Notes: generated by a model from the sequence alone, not told the origin. DNA of 64,000 nucleotides from Isoetes taiwanensis (GCA_021234155.1 JAJEKV010000017.1:18920372-18984371), one strand, 5' to 3'; positions 36,701 to 47,850 are shown, counted from the first letter of the stretch. Numbers and translations: made by a program.

Positions 36701-39700
36701 CCCACTGCGAAGTACATGGTAATTCTCATTTACCCTGTTTTTGGACCCTACCTTACCATTCCGACTAAGCATTGAGCATAGGAGATCTCTAATCAAAAAA
36801 GGAATGCAGAAACAGCAAAATACTTGGTCATGGGGTAGCATCTGGACAAGCAAACAAGGTCCTTTAACAAGGGCATAACCTTTGTAGTAATCTTGTCAAT
36901 TATTCTATTTCTCTTAGACGCATGCAAATATATGTTCAATGTGTTGGTCCATAAACCCTTCTGGTGTTTGGGAAGCATTACTAAAACTGCTCAATTTATT
37001 TCAATTTAGTCCAATTAGCGTAAATTTTCTTGCCATCTTTAGGAGCTAGTCCTCGAGTTAAAGATTTAAAGAATTCCATAATGCATATAGTGTTTCTTCA
37101 CGAGATGGTGAATAAACTTATCTTTATCTAAAGAAGCCAATTCACAGTTATCCAGTTTGAAGATCAAATACCGAAATGTGCTAGGCTGGTCTCTATCCAT
37201 ATTCTTGGAAACAGGTATTCCCAATTGTTTTTCAAGATCTCCTTGATGAAACCACTCCAGTGCTAGCAAAGCTGCCCATCTTTTAGAGAGGAAAAATGGT
37301 TTCACTATATTGCTAATGTCTGCACACTTGATCAGCATTTTGAGAAGTAACATGGCATCATTTGTGGTGTCCGGTACCGGAAGATGGGTTCTTGGTGCAT
37401 CTTGACTTATATTCCCTACATACTCATACTTATTTGAGCTCTCAAAAGGACGGTCATCAGAAAGTCTAGAAGTTAGACTGTTCATAATAGCCCCATGCTG
37501 ACCCATATCTGTTGCAAGTATACAATTAACCATGAGCTTACGGATGTGCCTTTGTTCAGAATCACCAAATATACTGAGCAAATTCGTGGACTCGTAACCC
37601 TGCAAGTAGCATGAACAGGTACAATGTTAAATGTAGTTTGATCTTTAAATCGAGTGATAGAATTCCATGGTTGCAAAGGCAGAAAAAATGAAAGATTATG
37701 TAACTAAGAGGTTCTATGGTACTTGAATAATCAAGCTAGGCATGTGTCACGTCCTGGACAATAATCTGCCATTCCTTAGTGTCCATGGTAATCCTTATTG
37801 TCACATATCTGATGGATTAAACTCCAAATATTTTGCTAATACCCATTATGACATTATTCTTATCCAAGGCCCAACTAGGAAACCTACAAGCTTGCAGGCA
37901 ATAAGAAGTGTTTATGGAGGCTGTTGACCTAGCATTAAAGGTTCATACGCCAGTTGACTATCCTACCAAATCTGAACGTCTTGTTATATAGATCGCATGA
38001 AAGACGCCATGAATGATTGGTGGGCAAGTGTCAATTCTCCAAGATTTTATCCATGTACTAGCCAAGGACCTTCCCAATAACAGGTTAATACGACTCAATA
38101 TTTCCATCCAAGCTCCATATGCAGTCCTAATTACTCAACCGTGTAAGTTTCCCAGCACCCCCTTCCTGTATGGCATCATCATCTACCATCAGCTAGACCA
38201 GCCAGTGAGACTAATCCTGTGCCATTGGTCCTTCCAAGATCCATATGCAGTGAATCTTATGCAGCAGTCCTAATTACCCAACCATGTAAGTTTACCAGCA
38301 CATATGCCATCATCATCTATCACTGGCTCACTGGCTAAACCAGGCAATCCTAGCTTAACTCTTGGCAGTCAGCAGCCACTACCAAGGCTCTGGCCCCAAG
38401 AAACCCGAGCATCTACAAATAATCTCCAAGTTATTAGCAATCTTATGTTCTCGTGGGTTCCATGAACGAAATTTAGATAACATTATGTTATTTACGTCAT
38501 TTATTCCATGAACCAACTTACTCGATCCAACAAAGGCAAATGCATACCGTCAGTGCCTTTATAGTAAGTGAAGCATGATGGCTTTCCAGTACCGCTGTAT
38601 CATTATAACGAACTGCAAGTGGATCATCAGAAGCAACAAGAAATGAATTTGTGAGCCCTGGGTGATCCACATCATGGCATAATGCAGCAATAAGAAGAGC
38701 AAGCATCTCCAAATGATTCAACTTCTCAGCTCCTCCAAGGCAATTAACAAGCAGATATCTGCACATGCAGGCAAATTAAACCTTCATGTGAGTATGTTTT
38801 TCTCCTTTTATAAGATCGACTAAAGTGTTCGACTAGTAAGTCTCATCCCAAAATAAGCAATAGGATTTATTAAATTGGGAAAATGACGTGATTAAGATAT
38901 TCTAAAAGCAAAAGCCTCTGTTATGTTTACCAAGGTTAAGACAGCAAGCAATAGAGAGAAAATAACATAGGAAAAAGAAATGAGAGACATACCTTAAACA
39001 GAATATCTAATTAACACCCCTGAACAAGGTCTTAGTACCTGGCTCATTTTTTGAGCAAGATGAATAGAGTCTAAATGCTGCCATACTTCCAAGCAATAAT
39101 AAAGCAAACCAAGATTTCAAATGTGGCCTCATGTGTGCCTTAATTAGCTGGATTGTACCATATGCATCTCCAGCAACAATCATGTCATTGTACAAGGTAA
39201 ACCGCATATTTTGGTGCCTGCTAATTTGTGATAGAGACTAGGGTCTGTCCATGACCGCTCGTTGAACCATGTACATTGCATTTAACACATGCTGCCTGTT
39301 TTAAGCCCCCTTGATTATATAGAGGTTTTTGCTACATCCTTTGAGCCTAGCTTCAGATTTAGCGAATGATGCCATGAGAATGAAACCAAGCACTATAGAC
39401 CATGTATTACCAATGATATGATGATTGGAAGGACGGCGAACAAGTGCCCTAGTTCCTTGCTTCAAAAGCATATCATATTCATCTTTCATAGCAGCCATCT
39501 ATGCAAGATCAGTTGCTGAAGGTGAAAATTAATGGATTCCTGATGATCTAGAATCTAATTCATGATCGCAAAAATGCATGTCTAGTTGACTAATTTGTTC
39601 ACAAAAATGCATGTATCTTCTAGTGATAAAATGTGACTGGTTTGTTGCCTGAGGAGACTCTAATAAAGTGTCAGAAATTGAGAAAGAAATTCAGAACTTC

Positions 39701-42289
39701 TCGTATGAGCCTACAATCCAGGCCACAAGTCACAATCATTAAGATCCTGATGTTGAACTGTGGATGATGTATCTTATTGACCAACCAACCATCTCCCAAT
39801 ATGATAGGTAATGAAAATAAAACAGCCTGAGTATCACTAGCATCAGCTATTCCACTAGTGTAAGAACGACTTGTTAAAGAAGATGATGCCTGATTAGCTC
39901 AGACTAAAATTCATTTGGCTGCACCTATTGGGAAGGCGAGGCTTAATATTCAGCATGCTCAACAAATTGAGCAATTCAAGAAAGGAACACTTGCTTGATG
40001 GTATCTTAGAATTTTGTTCTGCGAGAAGGATGATCAATACAGTTTACTGCTTGGTGGTGGTCTCCAACTTACCTGCTATCTTGAGCTTTTCGACACGAAT
40101 AGGCAGCATAATCTAAAACTTCCGAACACCTTAGATCTGCTACATAAGGTTTGTTTCAAAATAGTGTTCTCTTAGGCACAGCATTAGTCATAGTTGTTAC
40201 AAAAGCAGCTATGATAATTGCCTCAGTCCAGACTGCATGGTCCATATGCCTTGTATGGAAGCACTGGGCTAACTAGATTTTGGAGTGTCCTGGTTTCTTT
40301 TCAACACCACCATTTGGAGTGTGTGCATATGTTCTTTTTAGCCTCATGGTCTTTATTGTATCTGTTAAAGGCATCATTTGCACAATTAGTTCCATTATTA
40401 TCTGCCATCTTTTACCTTCAACCCTAGAGGATTTTCTATGAACCATAAAACTGCTGAAATGTAGGTAATGCTTGGTCCTTGGTCTTCAAGCAGCAATACC
40501 CAAATTAACTACTGTAGTCATCAACTATGACCATAATTTATTGAGCTGTAGCATGAATAAGAGTGTAATAGATCAAGACTTGGTAGGAAATGAAGCTTGT
40601 AATTGTCTAACAAAATGACATGCCTCACATTCTAATGTTGTGACTGCAATTAGGCAACCCTTCGACCATATAAAATCTAAATTAAGTCCCCAAGTGCTTT
40701 GCCTCCCAAATGTGACAATTGAGGATAGCTTTTAGCTAGAATTCTAAGTTGACATGGCAGAAAATTAAACGGACCATATGCTGTAAGAAACATCTTACCT
40801 CTGCTAAAAATTATCGCTTTGCATTCACTTTGCATTTTTCATCAAACTGAGATACATATAAAAGATTGACTTGTTGTATATATCTTAACAAGAAGTGTCC
40901 TAGACTTCAAGTTGAAATGCAAATCTCCTTTTGCTGCTGACTGACATAGCTGTCCATTTCCCCCACTCGTAAAAGTTCTGAAGATTGCCATTATGAAACA
41001 GACTCAGCTTGAAATTTTTTATGTTCTCTGCATTAGATCTAAAATGGCCATTAATTCCAAATGCCAACACGTCACCTAATATCTGCCTTTCTTGATTGAT
41101 GGTTCTGATTGTCATCCTTCTTTACTTTTCCTTTTGATGGATCAAAAACACCATGATTTGATTGGACTTCTCTATTCTGCCTGCTAGACTCCCCTTCAGA
41201 TCTAGTACTAAATTTGAACTTCAGTAATAAACGTCCAGGTTACATTTTTCTGTACTCTAATTGCTATGTGGATATGAAAATATTGAATATAAGTAGATAA
41301 TCATGTCATCTTCACTGCTTTCCCTCCTGAACCTGTTAGCTCCTTGAGAAATTTATGTTTTCTAATCTAGTGCTACTATGGCTAACTTTCCATTTTCAGT
41401 TAAATTGACCTCTTTTAACTTTGCACTGCAATACAACTTCCATATGTTGTTTGACCATGCTCACATAGACTTCAAAATGAACTGTAAAAGCCTTATGCTA
41501 AAAAGCAAAAATATTAAGCCTTGGAGAGAGTGCCTATGATAATATAGCTGGAAACGATCAAGAAAGCAGTTAAAATAACTTCCATAGAGGGGTGAAGGCT
41601 TACACTGCATGTACCACATCGCATGCATGACGAAAATTATGGTAGTAAACATGCCAATGATATTGTGCCATGATCTATAAGGAGATCGAACATCCATCAA
41701 TTTTTCGTCTACTTGTATCATAAGCTTCAGTAAATAAGGATACATTACTTACAAAATTTACAAAAGTTCTAAATTTTCTTATGTCTATCGGAAAAATCTT
41801 AAACATATTGAGATTCTGGAAAATACGCTCTATCAACTGCAAAAAGAAACATTCCACCACATCAGAAGTTTGATGCATATCACAGAAAACAAATTACATA
41901 CATAGATACGTACCTTAGGTAAATCCTCATTCTTGAGCTTAAAAATATCAAATGAACAAGAATCTATGCTCTGGAATAACTTCTCTAGACTTTCTTCATC
42001 CGTTACTTGTACAATTGGAACAAGGCTGTCATCTTCGTCCTAGAGGATAAAGTGACATAATACACATCAGTGAAAAAATGCTATTTGCATAACTTATCTA
42101 GAACTTGACCATACAGGGCCGTTGGTGGCTGCAATAACTAGGTTAGGCTTTTTAATTTTTATGGATCTTAGTTCTGCCAATGCTAGATACAACTAATCCC
42201 GTTTTATGTGGTTGTAGCTCCAATAGGCCAGTATCAAAATGGGAAGCATGTAAACTAGCCGAATTTAAGGAACCGAATTTACTTACCAT
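24899..42289 (-). CDS. CAPE: Phosphodiesterase-adenylyl cyclase fusion (CAPE)
   Basis: Nineteen-exon model, 1,356 aa. Exons: 42289-42287, 42039-41914, 41836-41753, 41724-41606, 38758-38548, 37599-37172, 35975-35822, 32544-31838, 31714-31546, 30198-29668, 29385-29219, 28946-28795, 28586-28537, 28121-28038, 27792-27688, 27615-27495, 26907-26684, 26581-26458, 25410-24899. Splice phases agree at all joins except the 28-nt gap 41752-41725. Exons 11-13 are the least certain (weak donor after 28795). Order: class I PDE (about 30-370), Ser-rich linker, voltage-sensor-like helices (547-656), TM (702-719), ectodomain, TM (968-987), class III cyclase (1071-1290). This matches CAPE, described from liverworts and other plants with motile sperm, which should both make and hydrolyse cAMP at a membrane. 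An in-frame stop lies just upstream of the start ATG. Confidence 0.88.
28038..32544 (-). CDS. CAPE: CAPE membrane module (exons 8-14)
   Basis: Exon 8 starts with a 165-residue Ser/Thr-rich linker, then helices [16 protein letters not shown] and [18 protein letters not shown]. Exon 9 continues with [17 protein letters not shown] and a basic helix ([11 protein letters not shown], then CRATKK). The D-x2-GT-SLIP motif followed by a basic helix is the S3-S4 pattern of voltage-gated channel sensors, although the basic residues are not spaced every third position throughout. Exon 10 has [16 protein letters not shown] (TM), then a roughly 250-residue ectodomain across exons 10-13 with several Cys and NGS/NVS-type sites. 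Exon 14 is the last TM ([19 protein letters not shown]). Ciliate and apicomplexan ACs also couple a channel-like region to the cyclase. Confidence 0.75.
32640..33735 (-). mobile_element. 5' part of an LTR element in CAPE intron 7
   Basis: A tRNA-iMet primer-binding site on the minus strand (33514-33525) follows an LTR-like stretch whose start TGTTAGGAGCCC lies at about 33735 and which has a TATATAA box near 33635. The LTR end does not show a clean CA before the binding site. Downstream sequence to about 32640 looks like untranslated leader with no intact gag. No 3' LTR was found, so it is a truncated remnant. Confidence 0.5.
33514..33525 (-). other. tRNA-iMet primer-binding site
   Basis: TGGTATCAGAGC on the minus strand, identical to the one at 2576-2587. 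Confidence 0.7.
33796..35821. other. CAPE intron 7, no recognised element
   Basis: Several overlapping plus-strand frames of 65-87 codons (33796-34661) rich in Pro, Phe and Leu lack domain or splice support. The remainder is AT-rich intron sequence. Confidence 0.4.
35822..42039 (-). CDS. CAPE: CAPE phosphodiesterase module (exons 2-7)
   Basis: Class I PDE features in order: [20 protein letters not shown] and FRTFVNF, then [27 protein letters not shown] (H139, D140), [15 protein letters not shown] (D275), [27 protein letters not shown], and [14 protein letters not shown] closing at NRLKW. Metal ligands H139, D140 and D275 are present. The general-acid His of Y-H-N is Arg (R88), the next ligand His is shifted by one residue (H91), and the invariant Gln and Phe of the purine clamp are Ser (S327) and Cys (C330). 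Activity may therefore be reduced. Without splicing the exon 6 frame would stop at 37066. The donor at 37171 (GTATTT) avoids that. Confidence 0.8.
39300..41300 (-). mobile_element. Degenerate copia pol in CAPE intron 4
   Basis: Scattered minus-strand pieces in pol order: a pre-integrase-like stretch ending [18 protein letters not shown] near 40620, integrase traces ([14 protein letters not shown] near 40360; [10 protein letters not shown] near 40320; [18 protein letters not shown] near 40230), and the N-terminal RT motif [15 protein letters not shown] near 39470. Many stops and frameshifts separate them. No LTRs identified. It lies between PDE exons 4 and 5, in the same orientation as the host gene. 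Confidence 0.65.
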
Positions 42290-42316
42290 TGATAAGTTTA
42301 GTTTGAACCTTCGCCA

Positions 42317-42364
42317 CTAGTCCACAGACTGAAAACAACCCGAAATTTGCACAAAGTGAGGCAT
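42317..42364 (-). CDS. 15-codon upstream ORF in the CAPE leader
   Basis: MPHFVQISGCFQSVD and stop, in frame with the CAPE start, 27 nt upstream of it. Whether it is transcribed depends on the unknown transcription start. If so it could dampen CAPE translation. Confidence 0.35.
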   Translation of the reverse strand: MPHFVQISGCFQSVD

Positions 42365-42548
42365 TGCGATAACCGACTCAAAAGGGCGAGGGGAGGGCGA
42401 CGTCAAATCCGGTGAAATTCCAAGGTTAAGAATTCGAGGTGACAGCCCCAACGGTTGACAGACCATGCAAAAAAGTGATCTTTATCCTAGCGTATTTTTA
42501 GCAGGGTTGCCTAACCCGAGATGCCCACTTTCCTGCGTTTTTAGCTAT

Positions 42549-42569
42549 GCCACGTGTCGTGCCACGTCA
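42549..42569 (-). promoter_or_regulatory. Paired ACGT-core boxes upstream of CAPE
   Basis: On the minus strand TGACGTGGC and ACACGTGGC lie 5 bp apart, about 260 bp upstream of the CAPE ATG. They fit bZIP-type G-box/ABRE and CRE-like sites. A short plus-strand frame begins here too, so the region could serve the other direction. Confidence 0.35.
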
Positions 42570-43265
42570 GCTGTATTCATTTTGAGCCGTCCGATTCTGT
42601 AATTTCGGATCCTAGGGCCGGGAAATTAGAAAAGCCAAGTAATTGTCTGCCAGAGTTTTGGCTCGTCGGATTTTGGCGTTCCTTCCACCGCAAATATCCG
42701 ATGCCGTGTGACGGCCTGTCTTGTCTGTCCTCTACATGTTGTCTTGTACGGCTCGATCGGCATCCAATAATGCAGAAGCCTGTAGACCCAAGTCTTATGT
42801 TTCTTGTTTATTTATATTATTAGGGAAGCAGTACCTAATAATAGTTCCATTTCCACAGCCTGAAAGAATTACTGGTTTGTTCAGAAGGGCTTTTCTTTTG
42901 ATTGGAGCACACAGCTGCCACCAAGGTTTGGCAATCTCATGGGAAAGCACCCTTATATGCCTGGCCTTCGGAAGTGATGCTTGTACAGTTGGTGAATGTC
43001 TTTTTTGGGATTGACGTGTTTTGTGGTTCTGAATTTGGTTTCTTTATTTCATTATGTTGCGTGGCTGTGTGATATAATGTATGTCATGATAAACAGGCTA
43101 CATATTCGGATCACCAAAATCCTCAAGATTATTTATTGCCTTGAACCCAACCATATATTTTCATGCTTGCATCTAAGAGCACGCCCATGGTCGTTTGCAG
43201 ATACGGCCACTTGCAGATTTATCCAATTTGAGTTTTAGAGGCTACATTTCCTCAGTTTTCCATTT
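42570..43265. other. No supported gene
   Basis: Plus-strand frames of 80-97 codons (42554-43238) carry no recognisable domain. This is the sequence upstream of CAPE. Confidence 0.4.
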
Positions 43266-43282
43266 ACATGAGGGTCTTTATT
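43266..43282. repeat. Target-site duplication of the LINE (left copy)
   Basis: ACATGAGGGTCTTTATT, 17 of 17 identical to 44512-44528. Confidence 0.85.
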
Positions 43283-44511
43283 TTTATTTTTATTTTGAAG
43301 GACGACAAAGTCTTAGTCAATATTCCAGAAGAAGTACACACATAGATGCAGAGACAGGAATAAAATCTCAGCAGACAAAGATAATCCACTGAGTGCAGCC
43401 ACCTGTCTATGCATAAGATAAGATACCCAAATATTTCTCAAAAATCAAACGTTTTTTCTCAGGAGCAAGCTGAGAACATAGGTATGCCTTCACCAATCTG
43501 TCTTGCGCCTCGTGAAGAAGTTGGTCGACATTAATTGATAAGCCTTTGAAGATACACATTCGCCTTCTTTTCCAAATAGACCACAACAACCAGCCTGAAG
43601 TTAAGTGGAAAGCCTGTTGCTGTTCCAAGTGGAAGGATAAATGGCGAGAAGCACCTGCTGGCCAGTCAAGACCACATGGAAGAGAGATAGTAACCATGAC
43701 CAAACTGGTTGAACTTGGTCATATAGAAAGAAGCAATGCTCGAGGCTCTCAACTTGCCGCTTACACAGTGGGCAGAGTTCTGAAATGCGGGGATAAAACT
43801 TATGAACCAGCACAACACCATAAGGTAGAAACTTTGGGATGCAACAATTTATTCCAGACCCAGGACCACATACGCTTCCACTGAGGAGGGGGAAACCAGC
43901 CCGAGGGGGGACAATGTCAATATCAACTAGCTTTTGATATAACGAATGCACAAGACGTTGTGCATTAGCAATTTGGGGACCAGTCCAAATAGGCACATCA
44001 ACTAATTATGAAGGAGCGTCTGGCAGAATGTCAGCCAGCTTTTGCCACAGAGCTCTATCATCCCAAGTCAACAAGTGTCCTGCCTCGTACCAAGCACCAG
44101 CTGTGAGAATACCAGCAAGCCTCCAATGCCGCTGAGTCAATGGATGTACAATAGCACACAAAGACATGTGAGTATCCATAGGAATCCAACACAGAAAACC
44201 TACATGTGGACACACACCTAGATTAATCTTAAATAGCACACGAACTGTCTCCCAAGAATCAAGCAGTCCCTTCAAGAAGGAAGAAGCATTCGGATATGGA
44301 CGAAGCTGATAAAGAGAAGCCAAAGAAGAACTGCCCTAAGTGTCGGTTTCCCAAAAGGAATACACTGCCCAAGTGCTTGCGCAACCAATCTCATTCCAGG
44401 CGAATGTACCATACCCACCAAGTAGCGACAAATGAACTTAGATATCATAATTTTACTCTGTAAATGAAAGTCAATCGTACCTAGACCTCCAGCAAATTTT
44501 GGTTTGATACG
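43283..44511 (-). mobile_element. 5'-truncated LINE insertion
   Basis: Bounded by an exact 17-bp target duplication and ending on its 3' side in an A-rich tail (minus strand, 43283-43303). The minus strand reads KPKFAGGLGTIDFHLQSKI (C-terminal part of a plant LINE reverse transcriptase, usual GGLG--D---QN), YQLRPYPNAS, PIWTGPQIANAQRLVH, then ELCPLCKRQVESLEHCFF and VWSWLLSLF, the zf-RVT domain (C-x2-C...E-x2-H-x-F). Stops and frame changes near 44009 and 43700 disable it. It starts inside the RT, a normal outcome of abortive target-primed reverse transcription. Confidence 0.85.
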
Positions 44512-44528
44512 ACATGAGGGTCTTTATT
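44512..44528. repeat. Target-site duplication of the LINE (right copy)
   Basis: Right-hand copy of the 17-bp duplication. Confidence 0.85.
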
Positions 44529-46399
44529 GATGCGTGTTCACTTGCTTGGTGTGAATCTTGCTTAGTTTAGGACTTGCTACTACTTGCATTTTCTTCTTTT
44601 TCACTCTCTTGTCTAAAGAGGCCTTACTGATCTGGAAAGTTGTCATTGAAGCATGAGCGAGGTTTCCTTCTTTAGAGACTTCATTGCTTTTGTTGCCTTT
44701 TCCTAAATGTTTCCGCTTTTACTTCCAGTTTTAGATTGGCAACACCTTTAGCTTAGTTAACTACATGCAATTTTTAAGAAGGTATACATATGCTGTATAT
44801 TAAATTTCGTTCTTAGTTGAGTATAGAAGCTCATGTCTAGTTGTTATTGTGCACATCAAATATATTTCTAAGTCTAATGCTTGATTTGGTGCTTAATTTG
44901 GTCTCCATGATTTAGCCTAGAGAGTATGCAACTTATGAGATCTTATGCATCTTATGTTTAGTGAATGTTTTTGGGATCGTTTCAATGTGCTTGTGCATGT
45001 GAGTCTATTTTTGCTAGTTCTACTCATTTCAGCACGTGTGAATTAAAGATGCCAGAAAACTGTGAACGCGCAAGGCATTCCAATTTGATGTTAGCACATT
45101 TTGCGGTGTGAAAATTTCTTGGACCTTTGTTCCCTGTGGAGGCCAATGTATCATCCAATTGTCAAGACAATGAATCTAGATTCTGATCACTTGTTTTTAG
45201 GATCTTTGCAGCAACAAATTAATTGGGTTGATCAAGATTTGAACAATGAATTCGATTACTGCATTTCAAGTAATGTGATACCTTTTTCGATGTTTAATCT
45301 GACTCAATATGTGCAGATTGGAAGCAACATAAACTGATTGTGGACGAAAAGTTTTTAATGCTAGATGTAAACTCACTTTTAATAACCCCTTGCAGAATCC
45401 TTATATTTCTTCCAAATGTTTCTTAAATTTTCATCATTTCTTCTATCTCTTCTGCTAGCACTAATTAAGCAGCCCGATCTGATTTGAATTTCCCAGCTTG
45501 ATTTAGTTGAGCCCAGTTTCTCCAGCCCGATTTGATTATAATTTGGTTTAGCCATGGCCAATTTGGTTTACTTTAGATAAACCCGTGGTTGTTGTAATGT
45601 TTCTAAGATCATGATGTTTCCATACTTTCTTTATAAGATGTTAGACCTGAGATATTTAGAGTAACTATTTATGGTAGATTGGTTGAATCCTGAGTTTGTT
45701 TGCTAAATATTTCCTTCCAGATATAATGATACAAGCAGATACTTCTAGTGCTATTGCATTGCAGATGGTTAGAAGTTTATGGCGGTCACAATATTTTTAA
45801 AACATCATGATTTTGAGAATATTAATAACACAGGCTCATTAGTTGTTCCATTATGATAAAATATATTTGAACGTAGTTTGATAATAATTTCATAGCTTGA
45901 CATTAGATAAAAAATAACCTGTTTAAGATGGTAAATTATATGCTTTATGTTCTAAACAAATAGATAACTAAGATTTAATTCCATATGTCTTGACGGTGTT
46001 TTTTGTTCATATTGCCGATTGCTAGATACCATATAACGTGTCACTACAAGTCTATGTTTAGCTTGACTTTAAGCAAGTACTTGATTGAACGAGATGTATT
46101 GGAAGTTTGATCATTATCAAGCTAGCCAGCAATGATGGCATGCTCTTTCCAGAATGGTGGGAATGACTCTTGGGTTACAATGAAGAACATTCCTTGTTTG
46201 TTACCTGTGTTTCTTAACAACTGTAACAAAAACATAGGACTACAAATGTAACAATTGCCGCATTCGAAAGTCCCCCCCAAGGGTTATATCTGTTCCAACA
46301 GTAATTTGAGACACACAAGAAACATGAATTAAAACATAGGAGAATCTTCAATAAGCTTCCATTCAAACACGAATTGAAAGACACAAATTAGGACAACTG
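44529..46399. other. No supported gene
   Basis: AT-rich non-coding DNA. The longest frames (60-78 codons) show no recognisable features. Confidence 0.4.
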
Positions 46400-47850
46400 A
46401 GATTTTGAATCCTCATTGATGCACCTTCTTGTGCTAAGTCCGCAAGGGTTTAATGCAGATTTTCTTCTCTACAATTTTCTCTCGAGTAAAATGAAATTGG
46501 ACTCAATATACTTGGTTGCTTCACTAAGCTTACAGCTGCCATGTTGTCACTAGAGATGGTAGTGGGACTGGCTTGCTTTGCTCCAATGTCATTTAGCAGC
46601 CTTCTAATCCATATAGCCTCCTTCAAAGCTGCACATATAGCCTTGTACTTTGCTTCACATCCTTGTCCAGTTGATAACTCCCCTTGCAGCTTGAAGGAGA
46701 AAGCCAGACCTAGACTAGTGGCAGCGTCCCTTGCATAGTCTGCATCGATAAATCCCTCTTAACATAAATGTGGGTTCATGACCTTGGAAGCAAATTCCCA
46801 GTTTTGGAACGCTCTTGAGATATCAGTGCATTTGTTTGAGGGCCTCCCAGGGAGTGGATTGTAGATTCTTCATGTCTTGGCTAGATATAATAATACTTTC
46901 ACATGTGTTTGGTCAAGTGCAAAATGTAAGATGCATTAATGACCCTATAGGGCTTATGTAGGGCACTTCTAATCTCTCATATGGCATGGGGATAATTAGG
47001 AGAACTGTCATAGATTAGCAAATTGGAGACAACAGGAGTGCTTACTTCACTACATTGCTGCATGTTGCATCTCTAAAGCAGTGACCTAATAGCCTTCGTT
47101 TGGAAAAGAATGATGATTTTCTCCTCCTTGTTTTGTATGACCTACATGCCTAAAAAGTATAGCAACTGGCCTAGATCTGTCATATGGAATTGCTTCATAA
47201 GAATTTTGTTTTTGTGTGTTGCATGTACACATGACAGTCAGAGGCTAGAATTAGTCATCAATATACAAGACAACTATGATAGTTTTTCCTTTTTCTGTGT
47301 AGCATAGATATCCAAGTCTGCATTGCTCCCCTCGAATCTAAGGTTTGTAAAGAAAGCATGTATTGTTTTGTACCATTTTTTGTACCATAACCTGGGGGAT
47401 TGTCGCAGACCATGGATAGCTTTCTTAAGCCTGCAACACCTGCCTTCATTTCTAGGAGCCAAGAGGTAGACTTCTTCATCAATGGCTCCATGCAAAAATG
47501 TTAACTTGATGTCTATTTGTTGGAGATCAAGGTCAAGAGCTGCTTCCACTGTCAATACAGTCCATACAAAAGATAACCTTGCCATTGTGGCAAATGTTTC
47601 ATAGAAGTCAACTCCAGCTTTCTGAAAGCACCCTCATTCCACCAAACGAGCCTTGTAGCGAATAATTCCATTGTCTACATTATACTTAAGCTTGTATAGC
47701 CATTTTCAAGTAATGGCCTTACACCTTGGTAGTACTGTGTATAAGTCCTAAGTGTGATTCTCCATAAGGGACTCGTATTCCTCATCCATTGCTATCTGCC
47801 ATAGATGACCATTGGGTCTTAGTGGAATGATCATTTTAAATATATCTTTG
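46400..47850 (-). mobile_element. Degenerate copia RT-RNase H
   Basis: The minus strand reads MDEEYESLMENHT, KWLYKLKYNVDNGIIRYKAR, then an intact 103-codon stretch (47274-47585) with DLDLQQIDIKLTFLHGAIDE and LKKAIHGLRQSPRLWYKKWY (usual Q-DVKTAFLHG-LEE, K-LYGLKQ-PR-WY), MTDLGQLLYFLGM, and RNase H remains (GCEAKYKAICAALKEAIWIR, SDNMAAVSL) near 46540-46680. The YVDD active-site region is corrupted (SCILMT) and multiple stops are present. No LTRs identified. Confidence 0.75.

Noticed and set aside
32541-37605. Two separate genes: a PDE ending at the stop near 37066 and a membrane cyclase starting at the Met at 32541
   Set aside because: The stop lies past a good donor (TTTCG|GTATTT). Exon 35975-35822 supplies the missing PDE C-terminus, and its GAG|GTAAGT donor joins in phase 0 to GAA-ATG at 32544. 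One fused gene explains more, though cDNA would settle it.
39007-39207. 66-codon minus frame as an extra CAPE exon
   Set aside because: It lies in the intron between exons 4 and 5, whose phases already join and keep PDE spacing; adjoining sequence is copia debris.
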